9,484 nt of DNA from DASSHA01 sp035693145. Lineage in GTDB: Bacteria > Chloroflexota > Limnocylindria > Limnocylindrales > CSP1-4. The notes under the pieces were generated by a model. It searched no databases. It saw only the letters and a program-made list of their open reading frames with translations, and was not told the origin of the DNA. The translations under genes and the position numbers were made by a program. Positions 1-6,219 of this stretch are shown piece after piece; position 1 is the first letter of the stretch, and every line of letters starts with the position of its first letter. The stretch spans positions 1-9,484 of the forward strand of contig DASSHA010000104.1 in NCBI GenBank assembly GCA_035693145.1. The letters are read 5' to 3'.

Positions 1-29
1 TCGGGGGCTCGCGCCGGGTCAGGTGGCCC

Positions 30-344
30 TCAGGCCGCGCCGTGCGCGGCCGTGTAGCTGCCGCCCGTTCCGAAGCGCGTGACGAGGTCGGCCGCGATCC
101 CGACGACGAGGCCGCCGGCAAGAGCCGGGACGAGGGCCAGGCCGTCGTAGACCGGCTCGAACCCGCGCCACGCGACGATGAACTCGCTCGCGACGAGCGC
201 ACCGAGGAATGCCGCGACGGCCGCGACGATCCATTCGTAGTTCGTCTCGGTCTCGCCGATCAGCTGAGCGATGACGCCGAGCACGAGCGCGCCAGCGACG
301 AGAACGATCCAGCCGCCGAAACCGAGTGAGATCCCGAGGTCCAT
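30..344 (-). CDS. GlsB/YeaQ/YmgE-like small membrane protein
   Basis: A 104-aa hydrophobic protein with three predicted membrane spans: about residues 6-27 (after the N-terminal GISLGFGG), 37-59 (EWIVAAVAAFLGALVASE) and 75-97. Three short helices rich in Gly and Ala, with glycines inside the helices, resemble the GlsB/YeaQ/YmgE family (transglycosylase-associated protein), whose E. coli members are about 82-84 aa and stress-linked; the biochemical role is unclear. The reading frame is open further upstream, but I chose the ATG at 344 because a strong SD (complement of 350-355, GGAGGG) lies 5 nt ahead and hydrophobic sequence begins right after it. The stop (TGA) is at 30-32, so the gene is complete. 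It follows the CBS gene on the same strand after 132 bp. Family assignment is by overall pattern, not by a diagnostic residue; it could be another small three-TM protein. Confidence 0.7.
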   Translation of the reverse strand: MDLGISLGFGGWIVLVAGALVLGVIAQLIGETETNYEWIVAAVAAFLGALVASEFIVAWRGFEPVYDGLALVPALAGGLVVGIAADLVTRFGTGGSYTAAHGAA

Positions 345-476
345 GACGACCCTCCGTTTCTCGATGACCGGGAACACCGGCAGTGACAGGATTCGACGGT
401 GGCGATCAAGCCGCCAGTGCCGTTCGGCCTCGTTGCCCAAGGCCATCGGGCAGCATCCGCGGCCGCTGGGTCCTCG
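345..476. other. Intergenic stretch between two minus-strand genes
   Basis: This is 132 bp between the stop of the CBS gene and the start of the small membrane protein gene. It contains the SD of the latter (complement of 350-355). A weak 5-bp inverted repeat (TGCCC at 434-438 with GGGCA at 448-452, 9-nt loop) could be a feeble terminator for the CBS gene but has no T-run. I see no convincing ORF or promoter hexamers. Confidence 0.4.
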
Positions 477-911
477 TTACCCCTCGGCGACGACCGTCAC
501 GTAGTCGCTCGCGGAGAGGACCCCCACCGGCCGGCCGGCGTCGTCGACGGCGACGAGGCGATGGATCCGGCTCTCGTGCATCAGGCGGGCGGCCTCCACG
601 AGCGTCGACATCATCGAGACGGTGACGGCCGGGCTCGTCATCAGCTCGCCGACGCGAAGGTGTCGACCGTTCGCCCGGAGGAGGGCCTGGATGCCGACGT
701 TGCCGTCGGGCACGAGGTCGGTGTTCGAGATGACGCCGGCGAGACGGCCGTCGGAGCCGACGACCGGGAGGCCGCTGATTCGGTAGGTCGCGAGCAGGTC
801 CTCGGCGGCGTCGATCGGGTCGTCCGCGCCGACGACGACCGGATCGATCGTCATGACGTCGGCGACGCGAAGCTCGGCGAACTCCGGGGCGTAGACGCGT
901 AGCGCTGTCAT
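477..911 (-). CDS. Two-CBS-domain protein
   Basis: A 144-aa protein made almost entirely of two CBS domains in tandem (a Bateman module). Domain 1 spans about residues 15-66, with VADVMTIDPVVVGADDPIDA, the strand/turn ISGLPVVGSDGRLAGVIS and the NTDLV ending typical of a CBS repeat. Domain 2 spans about 86-141, starting VGELMTSPAVTV and ending IHRLVAVDDAGRPVGVLSAS plus DYV. Such stand-alone CBS pairs usually bind adenine nucleotides (AMP, ATP, NAD or SAM) and act as energy sensors; the ligand here cannot be read from sequence. The frame extends upstream, but the ATG at 911 has an AAGGAG SD (complement of 918-923) 6 nt ahead and places the first CBS domain at the N-terminus, so the longer version is unlikely. 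It is transcribed divergently from the hydrogenase operon across 235 bp, so the two could share regulatory DNA. Nothing is visibly missing or truncated. Confidence 0.93.
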   Translation of the reverse strand: MTALRVYAPEFAELRVADVMTIDPVVVGADDPIDAAEDLLATYRISGLPVVGSDGRLAGVISNTDLVPDGNVGIQALLRANGRHLRVGELMTSPAVTVSMMSTLVEAARLMHESRIHRLVAVDDAGRPVGVLSASDYVTVVAEG

Positions 912-1146
912 CGGAGGCTCCTTCGCTGTTCCGGCGGCGCATCCGGACGTTGGTGCGCTGTTCGCGACCATCGAACGCTTCGGCGCGCGGACTCGACAGT
1001 GCCGATGGACCCCACCCGATCCCAAGTTCGGCCTGCCGACCGGCCCCCCCGAACCTGACGAGCGGCCCTCCCGCCCTCCTGGACCGGCCGGCTACGTTCG
1101 GCTCCGGCGGCTCCGTCATGCGCCGCCGGGATCCGAGGCCGAAGCG
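912..1146. promoter_or_regulatory. Divergent intergenic region, CBS gene / hydrogenase operon
   Basis: These 235 bp separate two divergent starts, so they should hold the promoters of both transcription units. Visible elements are the AAGGAG SD of the CBS gene (complement of 918-923), a GAGG SD at 1135-1138 for the hydrogenase start at 1147, a strong GC-rich inverted repeat at 1104-1129, and a looser 6-bp one (GTTCGG 1026-1031 with CCGAAC 1049-1054). TACGTT at 1093-1098 has the TANNNT form of a -10 box but no matching -35 box, so I do not call a promoter. The promoter role is inferred from gene orientation, not from recognised boxes. Confidence 0.6.
1104..1129 (+). promoter_or_regulatory. Perfect 8-bp inverted repeat ahead of hydrogenase start
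   Basis: CCGGCGGC (1104-1111) and GCCGCCGG (1122-1129) are perfect reverse complements around a 10-nt spacer (1112-1121). The element ends 5 nt before the GAGG SD and 17 nt before the ATG. If transcribed it would form a very stable hairpin in the leader, able to affect translation start or mRNA stability; as DNA it could be an operator. Short GC palindromes are fairly common at this GC content, so the functional role is speculative. Confidence 0.35.
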
Positions 1147-3228
1147 ATGCTTCATCCGACACCGTCGCCGCCGGCGCCCGCGGAGACGCAACAGGCGCTC
1201 GACCTGCTGCCGGCTCTCACGGATGCGCCGGCGATGTTCCTCGCCCGGGCTGACCTCCAGGCGCTGATCGACGCGCTCGGGGCCGACGGGCGGACGGTCA
1301 TCGGGCCGGTCGTCGGCGAGGGCGCCATCGAGCTGGCACCGATCAGCAGAGTCGACGACCTGCCGATCGGACGGAAGGACGAGCAGTCGGCCGGACGGTA
1401 CCGGCTGGGTGAGGTGAGCGGCGACCGCGTGTTCGACTTCGGCGTCGGGCCGGCGAGCGCCAAGCGGTGGACGTTCCCACCCCAGGTCCCGCTGCTCCGT
1501 GCCGAGCGTGACGCCGACGGACACGCGACCTTTCGCGCAGTCGCCGTCGACCGCGCGCCCGTCGCGTTCATCGGGCTGCGAGCGTGCGACCTCGCTGCCC
1601 TCGCCGTCCACGACCGGGTCTTCCGCGACGGCCCGTTCGTCGACGACGACTACGCCTCGCGGCGGCGCGACCAGCTCGTGGTCGCCGTGGAGTGCGCCGC
1701 GGCCGCATCGACGTGCTTCTGCACTTCCATGGGCAGCGGGCCCCAGGTCCGATCCGGGTTCGACCTCTCGCTCGCCGAGCTCGACGCCGGGTTCCTCGTC
1801 CGAGTGGGCTCCCCGGCGGGCGCGGCACTCGCCGCCCGGCTGCCGCTGCGTCCGGCGCGCCCGGCCGAGGTCGGCGCCGCGGAAGCGTCCGTCGCCGCCG
1901 TCGCCGCGTCGATCGGCGACCCGGTCGCGACCGACGGGCTTCCTGAGCGGCTGATCGCCGGACACGGCAGCCCGCGCTGGGCGGAGATCGCGGAGCGATG
2001 CCTGTCCTGTGCGAACTGCACCCTCGTCTGTCCGACCTGCTTCTGCACGAGCGTCGTCCAGCGCTCCGACCTCGTCGGCGCCGAGTCGGTCTCCGAGCGG
2101 ACGTGGGATACATGCTTCTCGCCGGGCTTCGCCCGCGTCGCCGGCGGAAGCTTCCGAGCCCGGCCGCAGGACCGCTACCGACAGTGGCTGACACACAAGT
2201 TCGGCACCTGGGTGGAGCAGTTCGGGACGTCCGGATGCGTCGGTTGCGGCCGCTGCATCGCGTGGTGCCCGGTCGGCATCGACGTCCGCGAGGAGCTTGC
2301 GGTCGTGGCGCCGCTGCCCGCGCCGCCCCTGCGCGAGCCACCGCGGCCCGCGGCGCTCAGGTTCGAGGCCGCGCCGCTGGGCATGGCGTTGCCGCGACCG
2401 ACAGCGGTCTCCAGGGCCGGGCCGACGACGATGTCGGTCGGGCGGATCCGTGAGCGTCGGGTGGAAACCGCGGACGTCGCGACGCTCGTGCTCGACGACC
2501 TCGATGCGCCGCTCCTGGCGACGCGTCCGGGGCAGTTCGTCATGCTCGAGCTGCCGGCGTTCCCGCCGCTGCCGATCTCCGTGTCGCGGATCGGCGCCGA
2601 CGCGATCGAGCTGACAATTCGCGCGGCGGGCCCGGCGACGGCCGCGATCGTGGGCCTCGCGCCGGGCGCCGAGCTCGGGCTGCGCGGGCCATTGGGCCGC
2701 GCCTGGCCGCTCGAGCGTGCGATTGGCCGCGACGTCGTCGTCGTGACCGGCGGCATCGGCCTCGCTCCGCTCCGGCCACTGATCGAGTCCCTGGCCCGCG
2801 ATCGGGAGCGGTTCCGTGCGCTCCGCATCTACGACGGCGCCCGAACGCCCGACGATCTGCTCTACCGCGACGAGCTGCGCGCCTGGGCTGCCGCGGGGTT
2901 CGACGTCCGGCTGACGGTCGACCGGGCCGGCCCCGGCTGGTCCGGACCGGTCGGCATCGTCACCCGGCAGCTCGAGCGCGAGACGTGGGACGGCGCCGAG
3001 ACGATCGCGTTCGTCTGCGGGCCCGAACGGATGATCCACGCAACCGCCGACGTGCTGTCGGCGCGCGGCGTCAGTCGCGATCGGATCTGGGTGACCCTCG
3101 AGCGGCACATGGAGTGCGGCGTTGGCCTCTGTGGCCACTGTCAGCTCGGGCGCTGGTTCGTCTGTCGCGACGGACCCATCTTCTCGCTTGCCGAGCTCGG
3201 CGATTCGTTCGGCCGGGAGGGACTGTGA
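1147..3228 (+). CDS. hyhB-hyhG: Fused beta-gamma electron-transfer subunit of group 3b [NiFe] hydrogenase
   Basis: A 693-aa protein joining two subunits that are separate in the Pyrococcus-type enzyme (hydB, hydG). The beta part (about 1-385) belongs to the sulfhydrogenase-beta / anaerobic sulfite reductase A family: GLRACDLAA with C147, then C183, C190 and C192; a first ferredoxin motif C285-x2-C288-x2-C291-x3-C295-P followed by C298 and C300; C323; and a second [4Fe-4S] motif C364-x2-C367-x2-C370-x3-C374-P. A Pro/Ala-rich linker (about 385-428) leads to the gamma part: an FAD domain with RPGQFVMLELP and PLPISVSR, an NAD(P)-binding loop GGIGLAP from residue 535, CGPERM at 624-629, and a C-terminal [2Fe-2S] site C657, C662, C665, C673 followed by DGP as in HydG/PyrK. 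It should pass electrons between the hydrogenase small subunit and NAD(P)(H) in the cytoplasm. The ATG at 1147 has a GAGG SD 8 nt upstream. M429 could be an internal gamma start but has no clear SD. Choice between NAD and NADP is not decided. Confidence 0.92.
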   Translation: MLHPTPSPPAPAETQQALDLLPALTDAPAMFLARADLQALIDALGADGRTVIGPVVGEGAIELAPISRVDDLPIGRKDEQSAGRYRLGEVSGDRVFDFGVGPASAKRWTFPPQVPLLRAERDADGHATFRAVAVDRAPVAFIGLRACDLAALAVHDRVFRDGPFVDDDYASRRRDQLVVAVECAAAASTCFCTSMGSGPQVRSGFDLSLAELDAGFLVRVGSPAGAALAARLPLRPARPAEVGAAEASVAAVAASIGDPVATDGLPERLIAGHGSPRWAEIAERCLSCANCTLVCPTCFCTSVVQRSDLVGAESVSERTWDTCFSPGFARVAGGSFRARPQDRYRQWLTHKFGTWVEQFGTSGCVGCGRCIAWCPVGIDVREELAVVAPLPAPPLREPPRPAALRFEAAPLGMALPRPTAVSRAGPTTMSVGRIRERRVETADVATLVLDDLDAPLLATRPGQFVMLELPAFPPLPISVSRIGADAIELTIRAAGPATAAIVGLAPGAELGLRGPLGRAWPLERAIGRDVVVVTGGIGLAPLRPLIESLARDRERFRALRIYDGARTPDDLLYRDELRAWAAAGFDVRLTVDRAGPGWSGPVGIVTRQLERETWDGAETIAFVCGPERMIHATADVLSARGVSRDRIWVTLERHMECGVGLCGHCQLGRWFVCRDGPIFSLAELGDSFGREGL

Positions 3229-4037
3229 TGGACGGCCGTGTCCGGGTCGGGGTCGCGAAGTTCGCCTCGTGCGACGGCTGTCAGCTCACGCTCCTCGATC
3301 TCGAGGACGAGCTGCTACCGCTCCTCGAGCGGTTCGAGATCGTCGAGTTCCCTGAGGCGAGCTCGGTCCGGTCCGCCGGCCCGTACGACGTCCTCCTCGT
3401 CGAGGGCGCGATCAGCTCGCCCGATCAGGCGCGCGAGATCGTCGAGCTGCGTAGCCGGGCGCGGGTGCTCGTGACGATCGGTGCCTGCGCCACCGCCGGC
3501 GGCATCCAGGCGCTGCGCAACTGGCGCGACCACGATGCGATGCGGCTGGCGGTCTATCCGCACCCCGAGTGGATCGAGTCGCTCGCCAGCGCCACGCCGG
3601 TCCGTGACCACGTCAAGGTCGATGCCGAGCTGCGTGGCTGCCCGATCAGCCCGGCGCAGCTGCGCGAGCTGCTCGCGGCCACGGTCATCGGGCGTCGTCC
3701 GCAGCTCCCCGATGACGTCGTCTGCGCGGAGTGCAAGCGGCGGGGCAACGTCTGCGTCCTTGCAGCCTCCGGCACACCGTGCCTCGGGCCCGTCACCGTC
3801 GCCGGCTGCGGCGCGATCTGCCCGGCGTACGGGCGCGGCTGCTACGGCTGTTTCGGGCCACGGGCAGGCGCGAACGTCGCGTCGCTGGCGGACCGGCTCG
3901 CACAGGACCGCGGGCCGGACGAGGTGAGTCGATTGTTCGCGGGGTTCACCGGCTGGGCGGACGAGTTCCGGGCGGTCGTCGCATCCCACGGCGAGTCGAT
4001 CGACCGGCGGCAGGAGGCTTCCGATGGAAGCCATTGA
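3228..4037 (+). CDS. hyhS: Group 3b [NiFe] hydrogenase small (delta) subunit
   Basis: A 269-aa small subunit (hydD in Pyrococcus naming) that wires the NiFe site to the diaphorase part. The proximal [4Fe-4S] ligands are all present: C15 and C18 in the N-terminal SCDGCQ, C87 in TIGACATAGG and C138 in RGCPI. Eight further cysteines fit two more [4Fe-4S] clusters: C166, C169, C176 and C185, then C194, C198, C205 and C208 (CGAICPAYGRGCYGCFG). There is no Tat signal or C-terminal anchor, which fits a cytosolic group 3 enzyme rather than a membrane-bound uptake enzyme. The ATG at 3228 shares one base with the upstream TGA (TGATG), implying translational coupling; a GGGAGG run at 3215-3220 serves as SD. 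The open frame reaches further upstream inside the previous gene, but the conserved N-terminus begins only at this ATG. The 3' end overlaps the large-subunit gene by 14 nt. Confidence 0.95.
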   Translation: MDGRVRVGVAKFASCDGCQLTLLDLEDELLPLLERFEIVEFPEASSVRSAGPYDVLLVEGAISSPDQAREIVELRSRARVLVTIGACATAGGIQALRNWRDHDAMRLAVYPHPEWIESLASATPVRDHVKVDAELRGCPISPAQLRELLAATVIGRRPQLPDDVVCAECKRRGNVCVLAASGTPCLGPVTVAGCGAICPAYGRGCYGCFGPRAGANVASLADRLAQDRGPDEVSRLFAGFTGWADEFRAVVASHGESIDRRQEASDGSH

Positions 4038-5343
4038 GGAGCGAGCGATCGACGCGACATTCGACGTCGAGTACGTCACCCGCGTCGAGGGCGAGGGATC
4101 GCTCCGACTACGCATCCGCGGGGGCGACGTCGTCGAGGCCCGCCTCTCGATCTTCGAGGCGCCGCGCTACTTCGAGCGGCTGGTCGTGGGTCGCACGCCC
4201 GACGAGGTTCTCGACATCGTCTCGCGGATCTGCGGGATCTGCCCGGTCGCCTACCAGATGACGGCCGTCCGGGCGTTCGAGCACGCCTTCGGCATCGAGG
4301 TCGACCCGTCCATCGCCGAGCTTCGAAACTTGTTCTACGCCGGCGAATGGATCCAGAGCCACGCGCTCCACGTGTTCCTGCTCCACGCGCCCGACTTCCT
4401 GGGCTACCCGTCGGCGCTCGCGATGGCTGCTGACCACCGCGAGCTCGTGGAGCGCGGGCTCCGGCTCAAGCGGCTCGGCAACGACATCATGGCCCTCCTT
4501 GGCGGCCGCGCGATCCATCCGGTGAGCATCCGCGTCGGTGGCTTCTCGCGGGTGCCGCGACGGGCGCAGCTCGCCGGCATCAGGGCCCGGCTCGATGAGG
4601 CGGTCGACGACTCGGTCGCCACCGTCGAGCTGGTCGCCGGGCTCACCGCGCCAGCCTTCGAGCGGGAGCGTCCGCTCGTCGCGCTGCGCCTGCCGGGCGC
4701 CTACCCGTATGCCGACGGCCGCATCGCATCGACCGACGGGCTGGACCTTCCGCCGGATCGCTGGGACGACGCGTTCAGCGAGGAGCAGCACGAGGGCACG
4801 AATGCGCTCCACGCCCGAACGCTCGATGGCCGGGTCTACCTGGTCGGCCCCGCCGCACGGATCGCGCTGGGCGGGGAGGGGCTCCATCCGCTGGCGGCCG
4901 ACCTCCTCGCGAGACACGGCCTGGTCGAGCGAATCCGGACGAATCCGTACTGGTCGATCGCCGCGCGCGCCATCGAGCTCGTCCAGGCCACCGCGTCCGC
5001 GCGCGATCTGGTCGATGGCTATCGGCCGCGGGGCGCGCCGCTGGTCGCCTGGCAGTCGCGACCGGGTCGTGCGGCGTGGTCGACCGAGGCGCCGCGCGGC
5101 CTGATCTTCCATCGCTATGAGGTCGACGAACGTGGTCTCGTCGCGTCCGCCCAGATCGTGCCGCCGACGAGCCAGAACCAGGGCGCGATCGAGGCCGACC
5201 TGCGGGCGTTCGCGCCGTCCGTCCTCGGCCTGGCGCGCGAGGAGGCGACGCTTCGGCTCGAGCAGCTGATCCGCAGCTACGACCCGTGCATCAGCTGCGC
5301 CACGCACTTCCTCGACCTCGACATCGAGGAGGAGTCCCGATGA
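4024..5343 (+). CDS. hyhL: Group 3b [NiFe] hydrogenase large (alpha) catalytic subunit
   Basis: A 439-aa catalytic subunit carrying the NiFe active site (hydA in Pyrococcus naming). The N-terminal TRVEGEGSL places the conserved Glu at E22. The L1 motif is RICGICPVAYQ with Ni/Fe-ligand cysteines C70 and C73; the position usually held by His in RxCGxCxxxH is Tyr77. The L2 motif DPCISCATH supplies C422 and C425, with H428 as the expected processing site. The last 11 residues (429-439) form the tail to be removed by the endopeptidase encoded next. Length fits group 3b enzymes. The start ATG at 4024 has an AGGAGG SD 7 nt upstream and lies inside the end of the small-subunit gene, so the two are coupled. 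Gene order beta, gamma, small, large matches the Pyrococcus hydBGDA cluster, which is what separates this from group 3d (HoxFUYH). Reaction: reversible H2 oxidation linked to NAD(P); sulfur reduction as in sulfhydrogenases is possible but not readable here. Confidence 0.95.
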   Translation: MEAIEERAIDATFDVEYVTRVEGEGSLRLRIRGGDVVEARLSIFEAPRYFERLVVGRTPDEVLDIVSRICGICPVAYQMTAVRAFEHAFGIEVDPSIAELRNLFYAGEWIQSHALHVFLLHAPDFLGYPSALAMAADHRELVERGLRLKRLGNDIMALLGGRAIHPVSIRVGGFSRVPRRAQLAGIRARLDEAVDDSVATVELVAGLTAPAFERERPLVALRLPGAYPYADGRIASTDGLDLPPDRWDDAFSEEQHEGTNALHARTLDGRVYLVGPAARIALGGEGLHPLAADLLARHGLVERIRTNPYWSIAARAIELVQATASARDLVDGYRPRGAPLVAWQSRPGRAAWSTEAPRGLIFHRYEVDERGLVASAQIVPPTSQNQGAIEADLRAFAPSVLGLAREEATLRLEQLIRSYDPCISCATHFLDLDIEEESR

Positions 5344-5951
5344 TCGCGACGCTCGATCGTCGGCCTCTCAGCTCGACCCGCCGTCCGCTCGTTGCGACTG
5401 TCATCGCCTGCGGCGCACCCGATCGAGGCGACGATGGCGCGGCGGCTGCGGCAATCGCCACGCTGGACCCCGAAGGCCTGGCCGGGATCCGCGTCCGGAT
5501 CGTGAACCACCTTCGCGTAGAGGAGCTCCTCGACGCCGCCGAGCTCGGACCCGTCGTCGTCGCGGATGCGGCCGTCGGCCTGCCGGCGGGCGTCGTCGCG
5601 GTCATCCCGTTCGACCACCTGGTCCGGGTCGCACGGAACGTCCGCGTGCGCTCGTCACACGAGATGCCGGTGGCCGATGCCGTCGGCCTCGCCGAGATGC
5701 TCCTTCGTCGTCCGCTCGCCGGCGCCGTCGTGGCGCTGGGTGCCGGAACGGTCGCCCATGGCGCGCCGCTGTCCGAGCCCGTGCGCGCCGCGCTGCCCCG
5801 ATTCGCGCTCGCGATCGTCCGGGCAGCGGGCGGCGAGGCGAGGTCGACACCCGCGTCGGTGCCCGAGCCGAGAACGTGCCGAACGGCCGGCGATCCGGTG
5901 ACTGCCGGTCCTCCGCGCGACCGCGAGCGGCCGGCACGATGGGATCGATGA
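5340..5951 (+). CDS. Hydrogenase maturation endopeptidase (HyaD/HycI family)
   Basis: A 203-aa protein that should remove the C-terminal tail of the large subunit after Ni insertion. Family landmarks: an N-terminal nucleotide-fold-like strand VATVIACGAPDRGDDG with the acidic residues D31/D32 where the family has its first Ni-binding carboxylate, D76 in VVVADA as the second, and H107 in RSSHEMP as the His ligand, followed by LAEML and a late GAPLSEPV matching the usual GLSP-like segment. Members are normally about 150-180 aa. Here roughly 40 extra residues (about 163-203), rich in Pro, Arg and Thr, follow the fold and look disordered. The ATG at 5340 overlaps the large-subunit stop (ATGA), with a GAGGAG SD just upstream, so protease and substrate are made together. 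No obvious catalytic residue exists in this family; specificity comes from bound nickel. Confidence 0.88.
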   Translation: MIATLDRRPLSSTRRPLVATVIACGAPDRGDDGAAAAAIATLDPEGLAGIRVRIVNHLRVEELLDAAELGPVVVADAAVGLPAGVVAVIPFDHLVRVARNVRVRSSHEMPVADAVGLAEMLLRRPLAGAVVALGAGTVAHGAPLSEPVRAALPRFALAIVRAAGGEARSTPASVPEPRTCRTAGDPVTAGPPRDRERPARWDR

Positions 5952-5964
5952 GCGCCGAACCGCC

Positions 5965-6219
5965 ATGTGCATCTCGTTCCCCGGTCGCGTGATCGCCGTC
6001 GACGCCGACGGCGCGACTGTCGTCGCGAACGGACGCTCGCGCCGCGCGACGACGGTGGTGGTCCCCGAGGTTGAGCCCGGCGACTGGGTGCTCGTGGGGA
6101 GCGGAACGATTCTCCGTCGACTCGACCCGGATGACGCGGTTGCGCTCGTCGACCTCGTCGCCGTCGCGACCGGGCTCGCGCCGGACCACCGAGTGCCGGA
6201 GCGGAGGGAGGACTCGTGA
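5965..6219 (+). CDS. hypC: HypC/HybG-family hydrogenase assembly chaperone
   Basis: An 84-aa protein with the family signature at its N-terminus, MCISFPGRV: Cys2, which binds HypD and the Fe(CN)2CO precursor in characterised members, and Pro6. A small beta-barrel follows, ending in VEPGDWVLVGSGTILRRLDP and DDA, the counterpart of the usual GDYVLVHxGFAIxxLD segment. The His normally in that segment is replaced by Gly45. The ATG at 5965 is required to place Cys at position 2; there is no good SD, and translation may depend on coupling to the protease gene ending 13 nt upstream. It is the only Hyp protein here, so HypD, HypE, HypF, HypA and HypB must be supplied from elsewhere. The family call is secure; whether it is dedicated to this hydrogenase is inferred from the operon. 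Confidence 0.9.
   Translation: MCISFPGRVIAVDADGATVVANGRSRRATTVVVPEVEPGDWVLVGSGTILRRLDPDDAVALVDLVAVATGLAPDHRVPERREDS
6203..6211 (+). promoter_or_regulatory. Strong Shine-Dalgarno fixing a GTG start
   Basis: GGAGGGAGG at 6203-6211 precedes the GTG at 6216. The first GGAGG (6203-6207) gives the ideal 8-nt spacing. It lies in the last codons of hypC and supports the GTG rather than the in-frame ATG 30 nt downstream as the start of the transporter. Confidence 0.75.

Noticed and set aside
434..452. Terminator after the CBS gene
   Set aside because: The stem is only 5 bp with a 9-nt loop and no T-run, too weak to call at this GC content.
912..1146. DosR-type hypoxia box upstream of the hydrogenase
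   Set aside because: I found no match by eye to the GGGACT-N-AGTCCC type palindrome in this interval.
406..3138. A 910-codon open frame on the minus strand opposite the hydrogenase first gene
   Set aside because: It is Arg/Pro/Asp-rich without any recognisable domain, overlaps the well-supported CBS and beta-gamma genes, and is the usual antisense shadow of a high-GC coding region.
4108..5307. A 399-codon minus-strand open frame opposite the large subunit
   Set aside because: It is the antisense shadow of the large-subunit gene, which carries all expected NiFe motifs.
5948..5992. ATG overlapping the protease stop (ATGA), which could start a gene ahead of hypC
   Set aside because: Its frame differs from hypC and ends after 14 codons; only the ATG at 5965 gives the required Met-Cys start.
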